From Streptomyces sp. CB01201 (lineage in GTDB: Bacteria; Actinomycetota; Actinomycetes; Streptomycetales; Streptomycetaceae), in contig NZ_NNBJ01000011.1 in NCBI RefSeq assembly GCF_002803085.1, forward strand, positions 149,138 through 213,137: DNA of 64,000 bases. The letters are read 5' to 3'. The translations under genes were made by a program, and so were the position numbers. Positions 50,024 through 58,911 of this stretch are shown in pieces; position 1 is the stretch's first letter; each line of letters begins with the position of its first letter. The notes beneath the pieces are model-generated. The model had not been told where the DNA came from. It searched no databases and was given only the letters and a program-made list of their open reading frames with translations.

Positions 50024-51283
50024 GTGGAAGACAGCGGCGAGAGCGGCGAGAGCGGACGGCCGCAGTCCGGCGCGGCGGGCAAGAGCCCCCGAGGCGGTGG
50101 TCCGGGCAACGGCAAGCAGCCGCGCCCCGGCCCCGGCGGGGGGATCCTGATGGGCCGCCCCTTCGGCGTGCCCGTCTACGTCGCCCCCAGCTGGTTCCTG
50201 GTCGCGGCCCTCATCACCTGGGTCTTCGGCGGCCAGCTCGACCGGGTCCTGCCCGAACTCGGCGCGGCCCGCTACCTCGTGTCGCTCTTCTTCGCCGTGG
50301 CCTTCTACGCCTCGGTCCTGGTCCACGAACTCGCCCACACCGTCGCGGCCCTCCGCTTCCAGCTGCCCGTGCGCCGCATCCAGCTCCAGTTCTTCGGCGG
50401 CGTCTCCGAGATCGAGAAGGAGACCGAGACCCCCGGCCGCGAATTCGTCCTCGCCTTCGTCGGCCCGCTGCTCTCGCTCGTCCTGTCCGGCGTCTTCTAC
50501 CTCGGCATGAAGACCGTCGAACCCGGCACCGTCCCCGGCGTGCTGCTGGCCGGCCTGATGGTCTCCAACCTCATCGTGGCCGGATTCAACCTGCTGCCGG
50601 GCCTGCCCCTCGACGGCGGCCGCATGCTCCGCGCCGTCGTGTGGAAGCTCACCGGCAAGCCCATGAGCGGCACCATCGCCGCCGCCTGGGTCGGCCGGGC
50701 GCTCGCCGTCACCGTCCTCATCGGACTGCCCCTGCTCACCCAGACCGGGGCGCTCGGCAACTCGCCCGACCAGGTCAGCGGCATGGACACCGTCACCGAC
50801 GCGCTGCTCGCCGCCATCCTCGCCGCGATCATCTGGACCGGCGCGGGCAACAGTCTGCGCATGGCCCGGCTGCGCGAGCACCTCCCCGAACTGCGGGCCC
50901 GCACCCTGACCCGGCGCGCCGTCCCCGTCGAGTCCACCACCCCGCTCTCCGAGGCACTGCGCCGCGCCAACGAGGCCGGCGCCCGCGCCCTGGTCGTCGT
51001 CGACGGGCACGGCGACCCCACCGCCCTGGTCCGCGAGGCCGCCATCGTCGGCGTCCCCGAACACCGCCGCCCCTGGGTCGCCGTCAGCGGCCTCGCCCAG
51101 GACCTCACCGACGGCATGCGCGTCCCCGCCGAACTCGCCGGGGAACCGCTCCTGGACCTCCTGCGCGCCACGCCCGCGACCGAGTACCTCGTCATCGAGG
51201 AGACCGGGGAGATCTACGGAGTGCTCTCCGCGGCCGACGTGGAAAAGGCCTTCGTCGCGGCCATGGCACGCCCCGGCTCCTAG
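50024..51283 (+). CDS. Site-2 protease family (M50) with CBS domains
   Basis: The 419-residue membrane metalloprotease has an Arg/Gly/Pro-rich disordered N-terminus, then five or six membrane spans. The zinc motif HELAH (His101, Glu102, His105) and the third ligand in GLPLDGGRM (Asp197) are present. A C-terminal cytosolic CBS pair (about 285-415; MDTVTDALLAAI, VESTTPLSEALRRANEAGAR) follows. It cleaves substrates within the membrane, often anti-sigma factors or signal-peptide remnants. GTG 50024 has AAGGGA nearby; ATG 49934 is an alternative giving 449 residues. Confidence 0.87.
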   Translation: MEDSGESGESGRPQSGAAGKSPRGGGPGNGKQPRPGPGGGILMGRPFGVPVYVAPSWFLVAALITWVFGGQLDRVLPELGAARYLVSLFFAVAFYASVLVHELAHTVAALRFQLPVRRIQLQFFGGVSEIEKETETPGREFVLAFVGPLLSLVLSGVFYLGMKTVEPGTVPGVLLAGLMVSNLIVAGFNLLPGLPLDGGRMLRAVVWKLTGKPMSGTIAAAWVGRALAVTVLIGLPLLTQTGALGNSPDQVSGMDTVTDALLAAILAAIIWTGAGNSLRMARLREHLPELRARTLTRRAVPVESTTPLSEALRRANEAGARALVVVDGHGDPTALVREAAIVGVPEHRRPWVAVSGLAQDLTDGMRVPAELAGEPLLDLLRATPATEYLVIEETGEIYGVLSAADVEKAFVAAMARPGS

Positions 51284-51365
51284 CACCCGGGCACGGCCCG
51301 GCCCCCGGCACCACGGCCCGGCCGCCGTGGCGTTCGAGACCTGGAACGGCCGGTACTCTGGTCGT

Positions 51366-52253
51366 ATGTCCGAACCGACCGGTGCCGCCCGCCGTCGCGG
51401 GCCCTTCAAGGTCGGGGACCAGGTCCAGCTCACCGACCCCAAGGGACGCCACTACACGTTCACGCTCGAAGCCGGGAAGAATTTCCACACCCACAAGGGT
51501 TCCTTCCCGCACGACGAGCTGATCGGTGCTCCCGAGGGCAGTGTTGTCCGTACCACGGGAAACGTCGCCTACCTCGCGCTGCGCCCCCTGCTCCCCGACT
51601 TCGTCCTGTCCATGCCCCGCGGCGCCGCCGTGGTCTACCCCAAGGACGCGGGGCAGATCCTGGCCTTCGCCGACATCTTCGCCGGCGCCCGCGTCGTCGA
51701 GGCCGGCGTCGGCTCGGGCTCGCTGAGCGCCTTCCTGCTGCGCGCCATCGGCGACCACGGAATGCTGCACTCCTACGAGCGCCGCGAGGACTTCGCCGAG
51801 ATCGCCACGCAGAACGTGGAGCGCTACTTCGGCGGACCGCACCCCGCCTGGCAGCTCACCGTGGGCGACCTCCAGGACAACCTGTCGGACACCGAGGTCG
51901 ACCGTGTCATCCTCGACATGCTCGCGCCCTGGGAGTGCCTGGACGCCGTCTCCAAGGCGCTCGTCCCCGGCGGCATCCTGTGCTGCTACGTGGCCACCAC
52001 CACCCAGCTCTCGCGCACCGTCGAGTCCATCCGCGAGATCGGCTGCTTCGCCGAGCCGCAGCCGTGGGAGTCGATGATCCGCAACTGGCACGTCGAGGGC
52101 CTGGCCGTACGCCCCGACCACCGGATGATCGGCCACACCGGCTTCCTGGTGACCGCCCGCCGCCTCGCGGACGGCGTGGAACCCCCGATGCGCCGCCGCC
52201 GCCCCGCCAAGGGCGCGTACGGCGACGACTACGAGGGCCCCAACAAGGACTGA
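51366..52253 (+). CDS. trmI: tRNA (adenine-58-N1)-methyltransferase
   Basis: The 295-residue protein has the TrmI N-domain (GDQVQLTDPKGRHYTFTL, HTHKGSFPHDELIG) and the SAM-binding motif VVEAGVGSGSLSAFLLRAIG. DRVILDMLAPWE and a C-terminal RRLADGVEPPMRRRRPAKG follow. It methylates A58 of tRNA, forming a homotetramer. A possible -10 TACTCT lies 8 bp before the ATG and no ribosome site is seen, suggesting a leaderless mRNA. Position just upstream of arc matches the mycobacterial arrangement near Mpa. Confidence 0.92.
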   Translation: MSEPTGAARRRGPFKVGDQVQLTDPKGRHYTFTLEAGKNFHTHKGSFPHDELIGAPEGSVVRTTGNVAYLALRPLLPDFVLSMPRGAAVVYPKDAGQILAFADIFAGARVVEAGVGSGSLSAFLLRAIGDHGMLHSYERREDFAEIATQNVERYFGGPHPAWQLTVGDLQDNLSDTEVDRVILDMLAPWECLDAVSKALVPGGILCCYVATTTQLSRTVESIREIGCFAEPQPWESMIRNWHVEGLAVRPDHRMIGHTGFLVTARRLADGVEPPMRRRRPAKGAYGDDYEGPNKD

Positions 52254-52288
52254 CGACCGTCCTGGGGCCAGGCCTCGTACAACGAACC

Positions 52289-52341
52289 GGCGCCGCCGCC
52301 GAGTTCCCGGACCGACACGGGAACTCGGCGGCGGCGCCTTT
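52289..52341 (+). terminator. Terminator after trmI
   Basis: A perfect 21-bp stem (52289-52309 with 52318-52338; starts GGCGCCGCCGCC) with an 8-nt loop is followed by TTTA. Confidence 0.88.
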
Positions 52342-52438
52342 ACGTTGAGCCTGATGCCCCGGTATTCCGCCCACCTGTGACGTGTGGCACGATGCTGGCC
52401 ACCCCCACCCGCACCGCCCTCCACAGGAGACCTCCCGC

Positions 52439-53017
52439 GTGCAGAATGCCGCCGTCCCTGAGCTCGCGCACACCCACGCCCGCCCCGTGCACTGGATCGC
52501 CACCGCCGCCGCGATGGCCGCCGTGGTCGCCCTCGCCGGCCTCCTGACGCCCGACGCGGCCAAGGCCTCCGGCGCCCCGGACAAGCGGGACCCACAGCTC
52601 ACGACGGCGGCGGCGCCCGACCCGGGCGCGGTGACGTTCCCTCTGGACTGCGGGCCCCTGGGCTCGGTGGTCGAGAAGAAGGCCTCGGGCGACCTCGACG
52701 GCGACGGCGTACCGGAGACCGTGGCGGTCGTCCACTGCCGGGCCGGCGCCGGCACCCCGCCCAGCGGCGTCTACGTCCTGACGCGGCCGGCGGCCGGCGG
52801 AGCCCCGCCCCGCGTGGTGGCCACGCTCGTCGACCCCAGGAGCAAGCAGACCGTCACCGACTTCGCGATACGCGGCGGCACAGTGGCGGCGACCCTGCTC
52901 GGCTACTCGTCCGACGACGTGCCGCGGTACGAGCCCGACGTGCGCCAGGAAGTCAAGTGGCGCTGGCAGGGCGGGAAGTTCGTCCGCTCCACCGGCGCCG
53001 ACGCGCTGGGCATCTGA
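52439..53017 (+). CDS. Predicted exported protein with Ca-binding-like DGDG motif
   Basis: The 192-residue protein has a hydrophobic segment (HWIATAAAMAAVVALAGLL) acting as signal peptide or anchor. Its extracytoplasmic domain contains SGDLDGDGVPETVAVVHC, an FG-GAP/EF-hand-like loop, and a conserved Cys pair (LDCGP and VVHC) that may form a disulphide. GTG 52439 has AGGAG 9 bp upstream. I do not recognise the family; it is probably a conserved Streptomyces secreted protein of unknown role. Confidence 0.72.
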   Translation: MQNAAVPELAHTHARPVHWIATAAAMAAVVALAGLLTPDAAKASGAPDKRDPQLTTAAAPDPGAVTFPLDCGPLGSVVEKKASGDLDGDGVPETVAVVHCRAGAGTPPSGVYVLTRPAAGGAPPRVVATLVDPRSKQTVTDFAIRGGTVAATLLGYSSDDVPRYEPDVRQEVKWRWQGGKFVRSTGADALGI

Positions 53018-53088
53018 ACCCCCGCGTGGAAGGGGCGGAGGAAGCGGATGAAGCGGGCCGGCCCGCGTAGCCGCCGGTCACCCCGCGC

Positions 53089-53367
53089 TCACTCCGCGTC
53101 CGGCCCGTAGACCTCGACGCTGTCCGAAACCCGACGTACGTGAATGCAGTCGCCCGGGCACTCCTTCGCGGAGTCCACGACGTCCTGGAGGAGCGGCAGC
53201 GGCACCGGCGTGGTGGCCCTGGGCGTCTGCAACAACTCGTCGTCGGCGCTCTTCACATATGCGAGCCCGTCGATATCCAGCTCGAAGACCTCGGGCGCGT
53301 ACTGGACGCAGATGCCGTCGCCGGTGCACAGGTCCTGGTCGATCCAGACTTCGAGAGCCTCGTTCAT
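53089..53367 (-). CDS. Small ferredoxin, 3Fe-4S-type
   Basis: The 92-residue protein has DLCTGDGICVQYAPEVFELD and a distant CPGDC. The Cys-x5-Cys...Cys-Pro spacing is that of [3Fe-4S] or 4Fe-4S actinobacterial ferredoxins that serve cytochromes P450 or other oxygenases. An insertion (DDELLQTPRATTPVPLPLLQ) between cluster halves makes it longer than the usual 65 residues. It is divergent from arc and has no P450 gene nearby, so its redox partner is unknown. ATG 53367 is chosen; the frame is open further upstream. Confidence 0.85.
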   Translation of the reverse strand: MNEALEVWIDQDLCTGDGICVQYAPEVFELDIDGLAYVKSADDELLQTPRATTPVPLPLLQDVVDSAKECPGDCIHVRRVSDSVEVYGPDAE

Positions 53368-53607
53368 GTCCCTGCCGTTCCTGCGCGAGTGAATCAATCG
53401 GTGCCAGCCCTGACGGGTGTTGACCCCATCGACGATAACAACCGCCCGCTTTCCGATGTTGTTGGGTGGGTATCCCCCTGACGTGAGGGAGAGCGCAAGG
53501 GTGAAGATCGGACACACCCCAGAGTCTTTGTGATCTAGGGGTTTCAATCACCACCAGCCCAGGTAGGGTCAGGAAGCGTCCAGCTCCCCTTGGAGGAGGT
53601 GAGGACC
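53368..53607. promoter_or_regulatory. Divergent ferredoxin/arc promoter region
   Basis: The 240-bp gap is AT-richer than flanking genes. A possible -10 TAGGGT for arc lies near 53565. The ribosome site GGAGG (53595-53599) is 8 bp before the GTG. AACAAC...GTTGTT half-sites flank 53438-53463. Confidence 0.4.
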
Positions 53608-55374
53608 GTGGCAGCCCACGACGACGACATCAACCGCGGCATCCGGCCCGGGCGGGGGTCTGAGGACCCAGCCGGCCAGGTTGCCTATCTAGAGCAGGAA
53701 ATCGCCGTCCTGCGACGCAAGCTCGCCGACTCGCCGCGTCATACGAGGATTCTCGAAGAGCGGATCGTCGAGTTGCAGACCAGTCTGGCGGGCGTGTCCG
53801 CGCAGAACGAGCGGCTCGCCAACACCCTCCGTGAGGCCCGCGACCAGATCGTGGCCCTCAAGGAGGAGGTCGACCGGCTCGCACAGCCGCCGGCCGGCTT
53901 CGGTGTCTTCCTGCAGTCCAACGAGGACGGCACCGCCGACATCTTCACCGGGGGCCGCAAGCTCCGGGTGAACGTCAGCCCCAGCGTCGAACTCGACGAC
54001 CTGAGGCGCGGCCAGGAAGTCATGCTCAACGAGGCGCTCAACGTGGTCGAGGCCATGGAGTTCGAGCGCGCCGGGGACATCGTCACCCTCAAGGAGATCC
54101 TGGAGGACGGCGAGCGCGCCCTGGTGGTCGGGCACACCGACGAGGAACGGGTGGTGAGGCTCGCCGAGCCCCTCCTGGACATCACCATCCGCCCCGGCGA
54201 TGCGCTCCTGCTGGAACCCAGGTCCGGTTACGTCTACGAAGTGGTCCCCAAGAGCGAGGTCGAGGAACTCGTCCTCGAAGAGGTCCCGGACGTCGACTAC
54301 GACAAGATCGGCGGTCTGGGCAACCAGATCGAGCTGATCCGCGACGCGGTCGAACTGCCCTACCTCTACCCCGACCTCTTCAAGGAGCACGAACTGCGGC
54401 CGCCGAAGGGCATCCTGCTCTACGGCCCGCCGGGATGCGGCAAGACGCTGATCGCCAAGGCGGTCGCCAACTCCCTTGCCAAGAAGGTCGCCGAGGTGAC
54501 CGGCCAGCCCGCGGGGAAGAGCTACTTCCTCAACATCAAGGGCCCCGAGCTCCTCAACAAGTACGTCGGTGAGACCGAGCGGCACATCCGCCTCGTCTTC
54601 CAGCGTGCCCGGGAGAAGGCGAGCGAGGGCACCCCCGTCATCGTCTTCTTCGACGAGATGGAATCGCTCTTCCGCACCCGCGGATCCGGCGTCAGCTCGG
54701 ACGTGGAGAACACCATCGTCCCCCAGCTGCTCGCCGAGATCGACGGCGTGGAGGGCCTGGAGAACGTCATCGTCATCGGCGCCTCCAACCGCGAGGACAT
54801 GATCGACCCCGCGATCCTGCGCCCAGGCCGACTCGATGTGAAGATCAAGATCGAGCGTCCGGACGCGGAGGCGGCGAAGGACATCTTCGCCAAGTACCTC
54901 AGGTCCTCGCTGCCGCTGCACGCCGACGACCTCGCCGAGCACGGCGGCGACAAGGACGGCACCACCCACGCGATGATCCAGTCCGTGGTGGAGCAGATGT
55001 ACGCGGAATCCGAGGAGAACCGCTTCCTCGAAGTCACGTACGCCAACGGCGACAAGGAAGTCCTGTACTTCAAGGACTTCAACTCCGGCGCCATGATCCA
55101 GAACATCGTGGACCGGGCCAAGAAGATGGCCATCAAGGCCTTCCTCGACCAGAACCAGAAGGGTCTCCGGATCTCCCACCTCCTCCAGGCCTGCGTGGAC
55201 GAGTTCAAGGAGAACGAGGACCTGCCGAACACCACCAACCCGGACGACTGGGCCCGGATTTCCGGAAAGAAGGGCGAGCGGATCGTATTCATCCGCACCC
55301 TTGTCACCGGAAAGCAGGGCGCGGACACCGGACGTTCCATCGACACGGTGGCCAACACCGGTCAGTACCTGTAA
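53608..55374 (+). CDS. arc: Proteasome-associated AAA+ ATPase ARC (Mpa)
   Basis: The 588-residue protein has an N-terminal coiled coil (about 25-85, AYLEQEIAVLRRKLADSPRH) that receives pupylated proteins, and tandem OB domains (95-240). The AAA domain has Walker A GPPGCGKT (273-280), Walker B VIVFFDEME (about 345) and arginine finger region LRPGRLD. The C-terminus is GQYL, whose penultimate Tyr docks into the 20S core. It unfolds substrates for the PrcAB proteasome encoded downstream. GTG 53608 is preferred over the open frame from 53590. Confidence 0.97.
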   Translation: MAAHDDDINRGIRPGRGSEDPAGQVAYLEQEIAVLRRKLADSPRHTRILEERIVELQTSLAGVSAQNERLANTLREARDQIVALKEEVDRLAQPPAGFGVFLQSNEDGTADIFTGGRKLRVNVSPSVELDDLRRGQEVMLNEALNVVEAMEFERAGDIVTLKEILEDGERALVVGHTDEERVVRLAEPLLDITIRPGDALLLEPRSGYVYEVVPKSEVEELVLEEVPDVDYDKIGGLGNQIELIRDAVELPYLYPDLFKEHELRPPKGILLYGPPGCGKTLIAKAVANSLAKKVAEVTGQPAGKSYFLNIKGPELLNKYVGETERHIRLVFQRAREKASEGTPVIVFFDEMESLFRTRGSGVSSDVENTIVPQLLAEIDGVEGLENVIVIGASNREDMIDPAILRPGRLDVKIKIERPDAEAAKDIFAKYLRSSLPLHADDLAEHGGDKDGTTHAMIQSVVEQMYAESEENRFLEVTYANGDKEVLYFKDFNSGAMIQNIVDRAKKMAIKAFLDQNQKGLRISHLLQACVDEFKENEDLPNTTNPDDWARISGKKGERIVFIRTLVTGKQGADTGRSIDTVANTGQYL

Positions 55375-55384
55375 AAGGCAGGCC

Positions 55385-55416
55385 GGCTGCGGGTGCCCGG
55401 GCGGGCATCCGCAGCC
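55385..55416 (+). terminator. Terminator after arc
   Basis: GGCTGCGGGTGCCC (55385-55398) pairs with GGGCATCCGCAGCC (55403-55416) with one G-U pair. An outer AAAAGGCAG/CTGCTTTT extends the stem, ending in TTTT. Confidence 0.8.
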
Positions 55417-55608
55417 GACTGCTTTTCAGGCCACCAACAGAGCAAGAGCAATGACGGAATTGATCTCCCCACCAGCGCAAAGGCGTTCTAGGCTCTTCGG
55501 TACCGCCGAGTCGCGCAGTGCGGGGACGGGCACCGCACACGCACCGGAACACCAGCGGTACTTGAGCGCCGCTCCCGCGGGGGAGCGCCGCCGGGCAAGG
55601 AGGGCCGC

Positions 55609-57120
55609 ATGACCGTACGGCGAGTAATGGGCATCGAGACGGAGTACGGGATCTCCGTCCCCGGCCACCCCAACGCCAATGCCATGCTCACCTCGTCCCA
55701 GATCGTCAACGCCTACGCGGCGGCGATGCACCGGGCGCGCCGCGCCCGCTGGGACTTCGAGGAGGAGAACCCGCTGCGGGACGCCCGCGGCTTCGACCTC
55801 GCCCGCGAGGCCGCCGACTCCAGCCAGCTCACCGACGAGGACATCGGCCTCGCCAACGTCATCCTCACCAACGGGGCGCGCCTCTACGTCGACCACGCCC
55901 ACCCCGAGTACAGCTCGCCGGAGGTCACCAACCCCCGGGACGCGGTCCTGTGGGACAAGGCCGGCGAGCGCATCATGGCCGAGGCCGCCGAGCGCGCGGC
56001 CCAACTGCCCGGCGCCCAGCCGATCCACCTCTACAAGAACAACACCGACAACAAGGGCGCCTCGTACGGCACGCACGAGAACTACCTGATGAAGCGGGAG
56101 ACCGCCTTCTCGGACATCGTGCGCCACCTGACCCCGTTCTTCGTCTCGCGCCAGGTCATCACCGGCGCCGGACGCGTCGGCATCGGCCAGGACGGCCATG
56201 AGCACGGCTTCCAGATCAGCCAGCGGGCCGACTACTTCGAGGTCGAGGTCGGCCTGGAGACGACCCTCAAGCGCCCGATCATCAACACCCGCGACGAACC
56301 GCACGCGGACGCCGAGAAATACCGCCGCCTGCACGTCATCATCGGCGACGCCAACCTGTCGGAGATCTCGACCTACCTCAAGCTGGGCACCACCTCCCTG
56401 GTCCTGTCCATGATCGAGGACGGCTTCATCAACGTCGACCTGGCCGTGGACCAGCCGGTCCGCACCCTCCACCAGGTCTCGCACGACCCCACCCTGCGAC
56501 AGCTGGTCACCCTGCGCAGCGGCCGCACGCTGACGGCCGTCCAGCTCCAGATGGAGTACTTCGAGCTGGCGCGCAAATACGTCGAGGAGCGGTTCGGGGC
56601 GGACGCCGACGAGCAGACCAAGGACGTCCTGGTCCGCTGGGAGGACGTCCTGAACCGCCTGGAGAACGACCCGATGAGCCTCTCGGGAGAGCTCGACTGG
56701 ATCGCCAAGCGCGAGCTGATGGAGGGCTACCGGCGCCGGGACGGCCTGGACTGGGACGCGGCCCGGCTGCACCTGGTGGACCTCCAGTACGCGGACGTGC
56801 GGCCCGAGAAGGGCCTGTACAACCGTCTGGTGGCCCGCGGCAAGATGAAGCGCCTCTTGGACGACCCCGGCATCCTGCGGGCCCAGACGCAGCCGCCGGA
56901 GGACACCAGGGCCTACTTCCGCGGCCGCTGCCTGGAGCAGTACGCGGACGACGTCGCGGCGGCGTCCTGGGACTCGGTGATCTTCGATCTCCCGGGCCGG
57001 GACTCGTTGCAGCGGGTGCCAACCCTGGAACCCCTTCGCGGAACGCGTAATCACGTGAAGGCGCTGCTCGACCGGTGCCGGACCGCCGAAGATCTGGTGC
57101 GGGTGCTCTCGGGCGGCTGA
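55609..57120 (+). CDS. dop: Deamidase of Pup / depupylase
   Basis: The 503-residue carboxylate-amine-ligase-fold protein starts VRRVMGIETEYGISVPGHPNANAM. It has the ATP/Mg motif GIETEYG, LTNGARLYVDHAHPEYSSPE, and an insertion relative to PafA at residues 40-75 (the Dop loop region EENPLRDARGFDLAREAADS). It converts the C-terminal Gln of Pup to Glu and removes Pup from tagged proteins. Its paralogue pafA lies 5 kb downstream. A possible -10 TAGGCT lies at 55491. Confidence 0.96.
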   Translation: MTVRRVMGIETEYGISVPGHPNANAMLTSSQIVNAYAAAMHRARRARWDFEEENPLRDARGFDLAREAADSSQLTDEDIGLANVILTNGARLYVDHAHPEYSSPEVTNPRDAVLWDKAGERIMAEAAERAAQLPGAQPIHLYKNNTDNKGASYGTHENYLMKRETAFSDIVRHLTPFFVSRQVITGAGRVGIGQDGHEHGFQISQRADYFEVEVGLETTLKRPIINTRDEPHADAEKYRRLHVIIGDANLSEISTYLKLGTTSLVLSMIEDGFINVDLAVDQPVRTLHQVSHDPTLRQLVTLRSGRTLTAVQLQMEYFELARKYVEERFGADADEQTKDVLVRWEDVLNRLENDPMSLSGELDWIAKRELMEGYRRRDGLDWDAARLHLVDLQYADVRPEKGLYNRLVARGKMKRLLDDPGILRAQTQPPEDTRAYFRGRCLEQYADDVAAASWDSVIFDLPGRDSLQRVPTLEPLRGTRNHVKALLDRCRTAEDLVRVLSGG

Positions 57121-57240
57121 AAGACCGCAGGTGTGGGAAACACAGTGGTAGGCCCCGTACGTTCCAGAAACCGCGGGGCCGATGTCGGACCCTGCTTGTA
57201 GGGTCTGATCAAGGACATCGAACCGAGCGGGGTGAGGTAG
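57121..57240 (+). promoter_or_regulatory. pup upstream region
   Basis: A small hairpin GACCCT-GCTTGT-AGGGTC (57188-57205) overlaps a possible -10 TAGGGT. The ribosome site GGGGTGAGG lies just before ATG 57241. It may carry the pup-prcBA operon promoter. Confidence 0.4.
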
Positions 57241-57459
57241 ATGGCGACCAAGGACACCGGCGGCGGACAGCAGAAGGCGACGCGCTCCACCGAGGAGGTC
57301 GAGGAGCAGGCGCAGGACGCGCAGGCTTCGGAGGACCTCAAGGAGCGCCAGGAGAAGCTGTCGGACGACGTCGACTCCGTGCTGGACGAAATCGACGACG
57401 TGCTAGAGGAGAACGCAGAGGATTTCGTGCGAAGCTTCGTTCAGAAGGGTGGGCAGTAG
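57241..57459 (+). CDS. pup: Prokaryotic ubiquitin-like protein Pup
   Basis: The 72-residue disordered acidic protein has the conserved C-terminal half DDVDSVLDEIDDVLEENAED followed by FVRSFVQKGGQ. It ends in GGQ, so Dop must deamidate the terminal Gln before PafA can ligate it to lysines of target proteins. The C-terminal helix is the part that binds the ARC coiled coil. It is the first gene of a tight group with the HNH-type gene, prcB and prcA. Confidence 0.97.
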   Translation: MATKDTGGGQQKATRSTEEVEEQAQDAQASEDLKERQEKLSDDVDSVLDEIDDVLEENAEDFVRSFVQKGGQ

Positions 57460-57468
57460 TCCACGGAT

Positions 57469-58059
57469 GTGAACACGTCGGGGATGAAGCGGTGTTCACG
57501 CTGCGAACGGATGCTGTCGTGGGAAGCCTTCGCAAAGAACAGGGCTTCCCGCGACGGGTACCAGGTCTACTGTCGCGAATGCTCGGCCGCATATCACCAG
57601 CAGCGTCAGGTGGCTCGCGGCAAAAACGTGCGGCCCAGGGTGAAGGCCCCGGAAGGCCACAAGTTCTGCCGCACTTGCGGAACAATCGAGCCGCACAGTG
57701 AGTGGTCCCGGAACCGCCGGGCGTCAGACGGCTTCGCAACGCTCTGCAAGTCGTGTAAGGCCGCGAAGGGCCGTGCGAGGCACCTTCAGCGCTCATACGG
57801 TCTCACTGAAGCCGATCGCGATTCGCTGGTCGAGTCCCAGATGGGCCTCTGCGTAATCTGCCTCTCCGCTCCCGCCGTTCATGTGGATCACTGCCACCAG
57901 ACGGGTAGGGTCCGGGGCGTACTCTGCTTCAACTGCAATTCGGCCATCGGCAAGTTGGGAGACGATCCCGACACCGTCCGTCGCGCTGCCGCCTACTTGG
58001 AAGGAAACTCGTGGAAGCCAACACTCGTGGCACCGGGCGTCTACCAGCTGCCTTCCTGA
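57469..58059 (+). CDS. HNH endonuclease VII-type protein between pup and prcB
   Basis: The 196-residue protein has two N-terminal CxxC-CxxC zinc modules (CSRCERML...CREC and CRTCG...CKSC). A C-terminal recombination-endonuclease-VII core (CVICLSAPAVHVDHCHQTGR, then GVLCFNCNSAIG) contains the predicted catalytic DHCH. It would cut branched or structured DNA if active. The GTG at 57469 starts 9 bp after the pup stop; ATG 57484 is an alternative. It overlaps prcB by 49 bp in another frame. Codon use is less GC-rich than in pup or prcB, which suggests later acquisition. Confidence 0.82.
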   Translation: MNTSGMKRCSRCERMLSWEAFAKNRASRDGYQVYCRECSAAYHQQRQVARGKNVRPRVKAPEGHKFCRTCGTIEPHSEWSRNRRASDGFATLCKSCKAAKGRARHLQRSYGLTEADRDSLVESQMGLCVICLSAPAVHVDHCHQTGRVRGVLCFNCNSAIGKLGDDPDTVRRAAAYLEGNSWKPTLVAPGVYQLPS

Positions 58060-58856
58060 CGCCTGGGTCCTCCTCATTCATGGACTTCCTGTCCGACCAC
58101 TCGCCGGAGATGCTCCCCGGCAAGCGCGTCCTGCCGCCCGTGCAGGGCCACGTCGAAGCCCCGCACGGCACGACGATCGTGGCCGCGACGTTCCCCGGCG
58201 GGGTCGTCCTGGCCGGCGACCGGCGGGCCACGATGGGCAACATGATCGCCCAGCGCGACATCGAGAAGGTCTTCCCGGCCGACGAGTACTCGGCGGTCGG
58301 CATCGCGGGCACCGCGGGCCTCGCGGTGGAGATGGTCAAGCTCTTCCAGCTGGAGCTGGAGCACTTCGAGAAGGTCGAAGGCGCCACGCTCTCCCTGGAG
58401 GGCAAGGCCAACCGGCTCTCCACGATGATCCGCGGCAACCTGGGCATGGCCATGCAGGGCCTCGCCGTGGTCCCGCTCTTCGCGGGGTACGACGTGGACC
58501 GCGAGAAGGGCCGCATCTTCTCCTACGACGTCACCGGCGGCCGCTCCGAGGAGCACGGCTTCGCCGCCACCGGCTCCGGCTCGATCTTCGCCCGGGGCTC
58601 CATGAAGAAGCTCTACCGCGACGATCTGACGGAGCAGGAGACGACCACGCTCGTCATCCAGGCGCTCTACGACGCCGCCGACGACGACTCGGCGACCGGC
58701 GGCCCGGACATGGCGCGCCGGATCTTCCCGATCGTCACCGTCATCACCGAGGACGGCTTCCGCCGGCTCACCGAGGCGGAGTCCTCCGAACTCGCCCGCT
58801 CCATCCTGGAACGGCGGCTGGAGCAGCCCGACGGCCCCCGGGCCTCCCTCCTCTGA
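58011..58856 (+). CDS. prcB: 20S proteasome beta subunit
   Basis: The 281-residue N-terminal-nucleophile hydrolase has a propeptide (1-53) ending APHG, so cleavage exposes the catalytic Thr54 (TTIVAATFPGGVVLAGDRRAT). Lys and Asp of the active site are in GDRRATMG and the following region. It forms the proteolytic rings of the PrcAB core. GTG 58011 has AAGGA 6 bp upstream and lies within the HNH-type gene; the in-frame ATG 58080 is too short of a full propeptide. Confidence 0.96.
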   Translation: MEANTRGTGRLPAAFLTPGSSSFMDFLSDHSPEMLPGKRVLPPVQGHVEAPHGTTIVAATFPGGVVLAGDRRATMGNMIAQRDIEKVFPADEYSAVGIAGTAGLAVEMVKLFQLELEHFEKVEGATLSLEGKANRLSTMIRGNLGMAMQGLAVVPLFAGYDVDREKGRIFSYDVTGGRSEEHGFAATGSGSIFARGSMKKLYRDDLTEQETTTLVIQALYDAADDDSATGGPDMARRIFPIVTVITEDGFRRLTEAESSELARSILERRLEQPDGPRASLL

Positions 58857-58911
58857 GGCCCGCGCAGGCCCCGAGATGACCCAGCCACTGACAGAAAGGG
58901 ACGGTTAGCCG

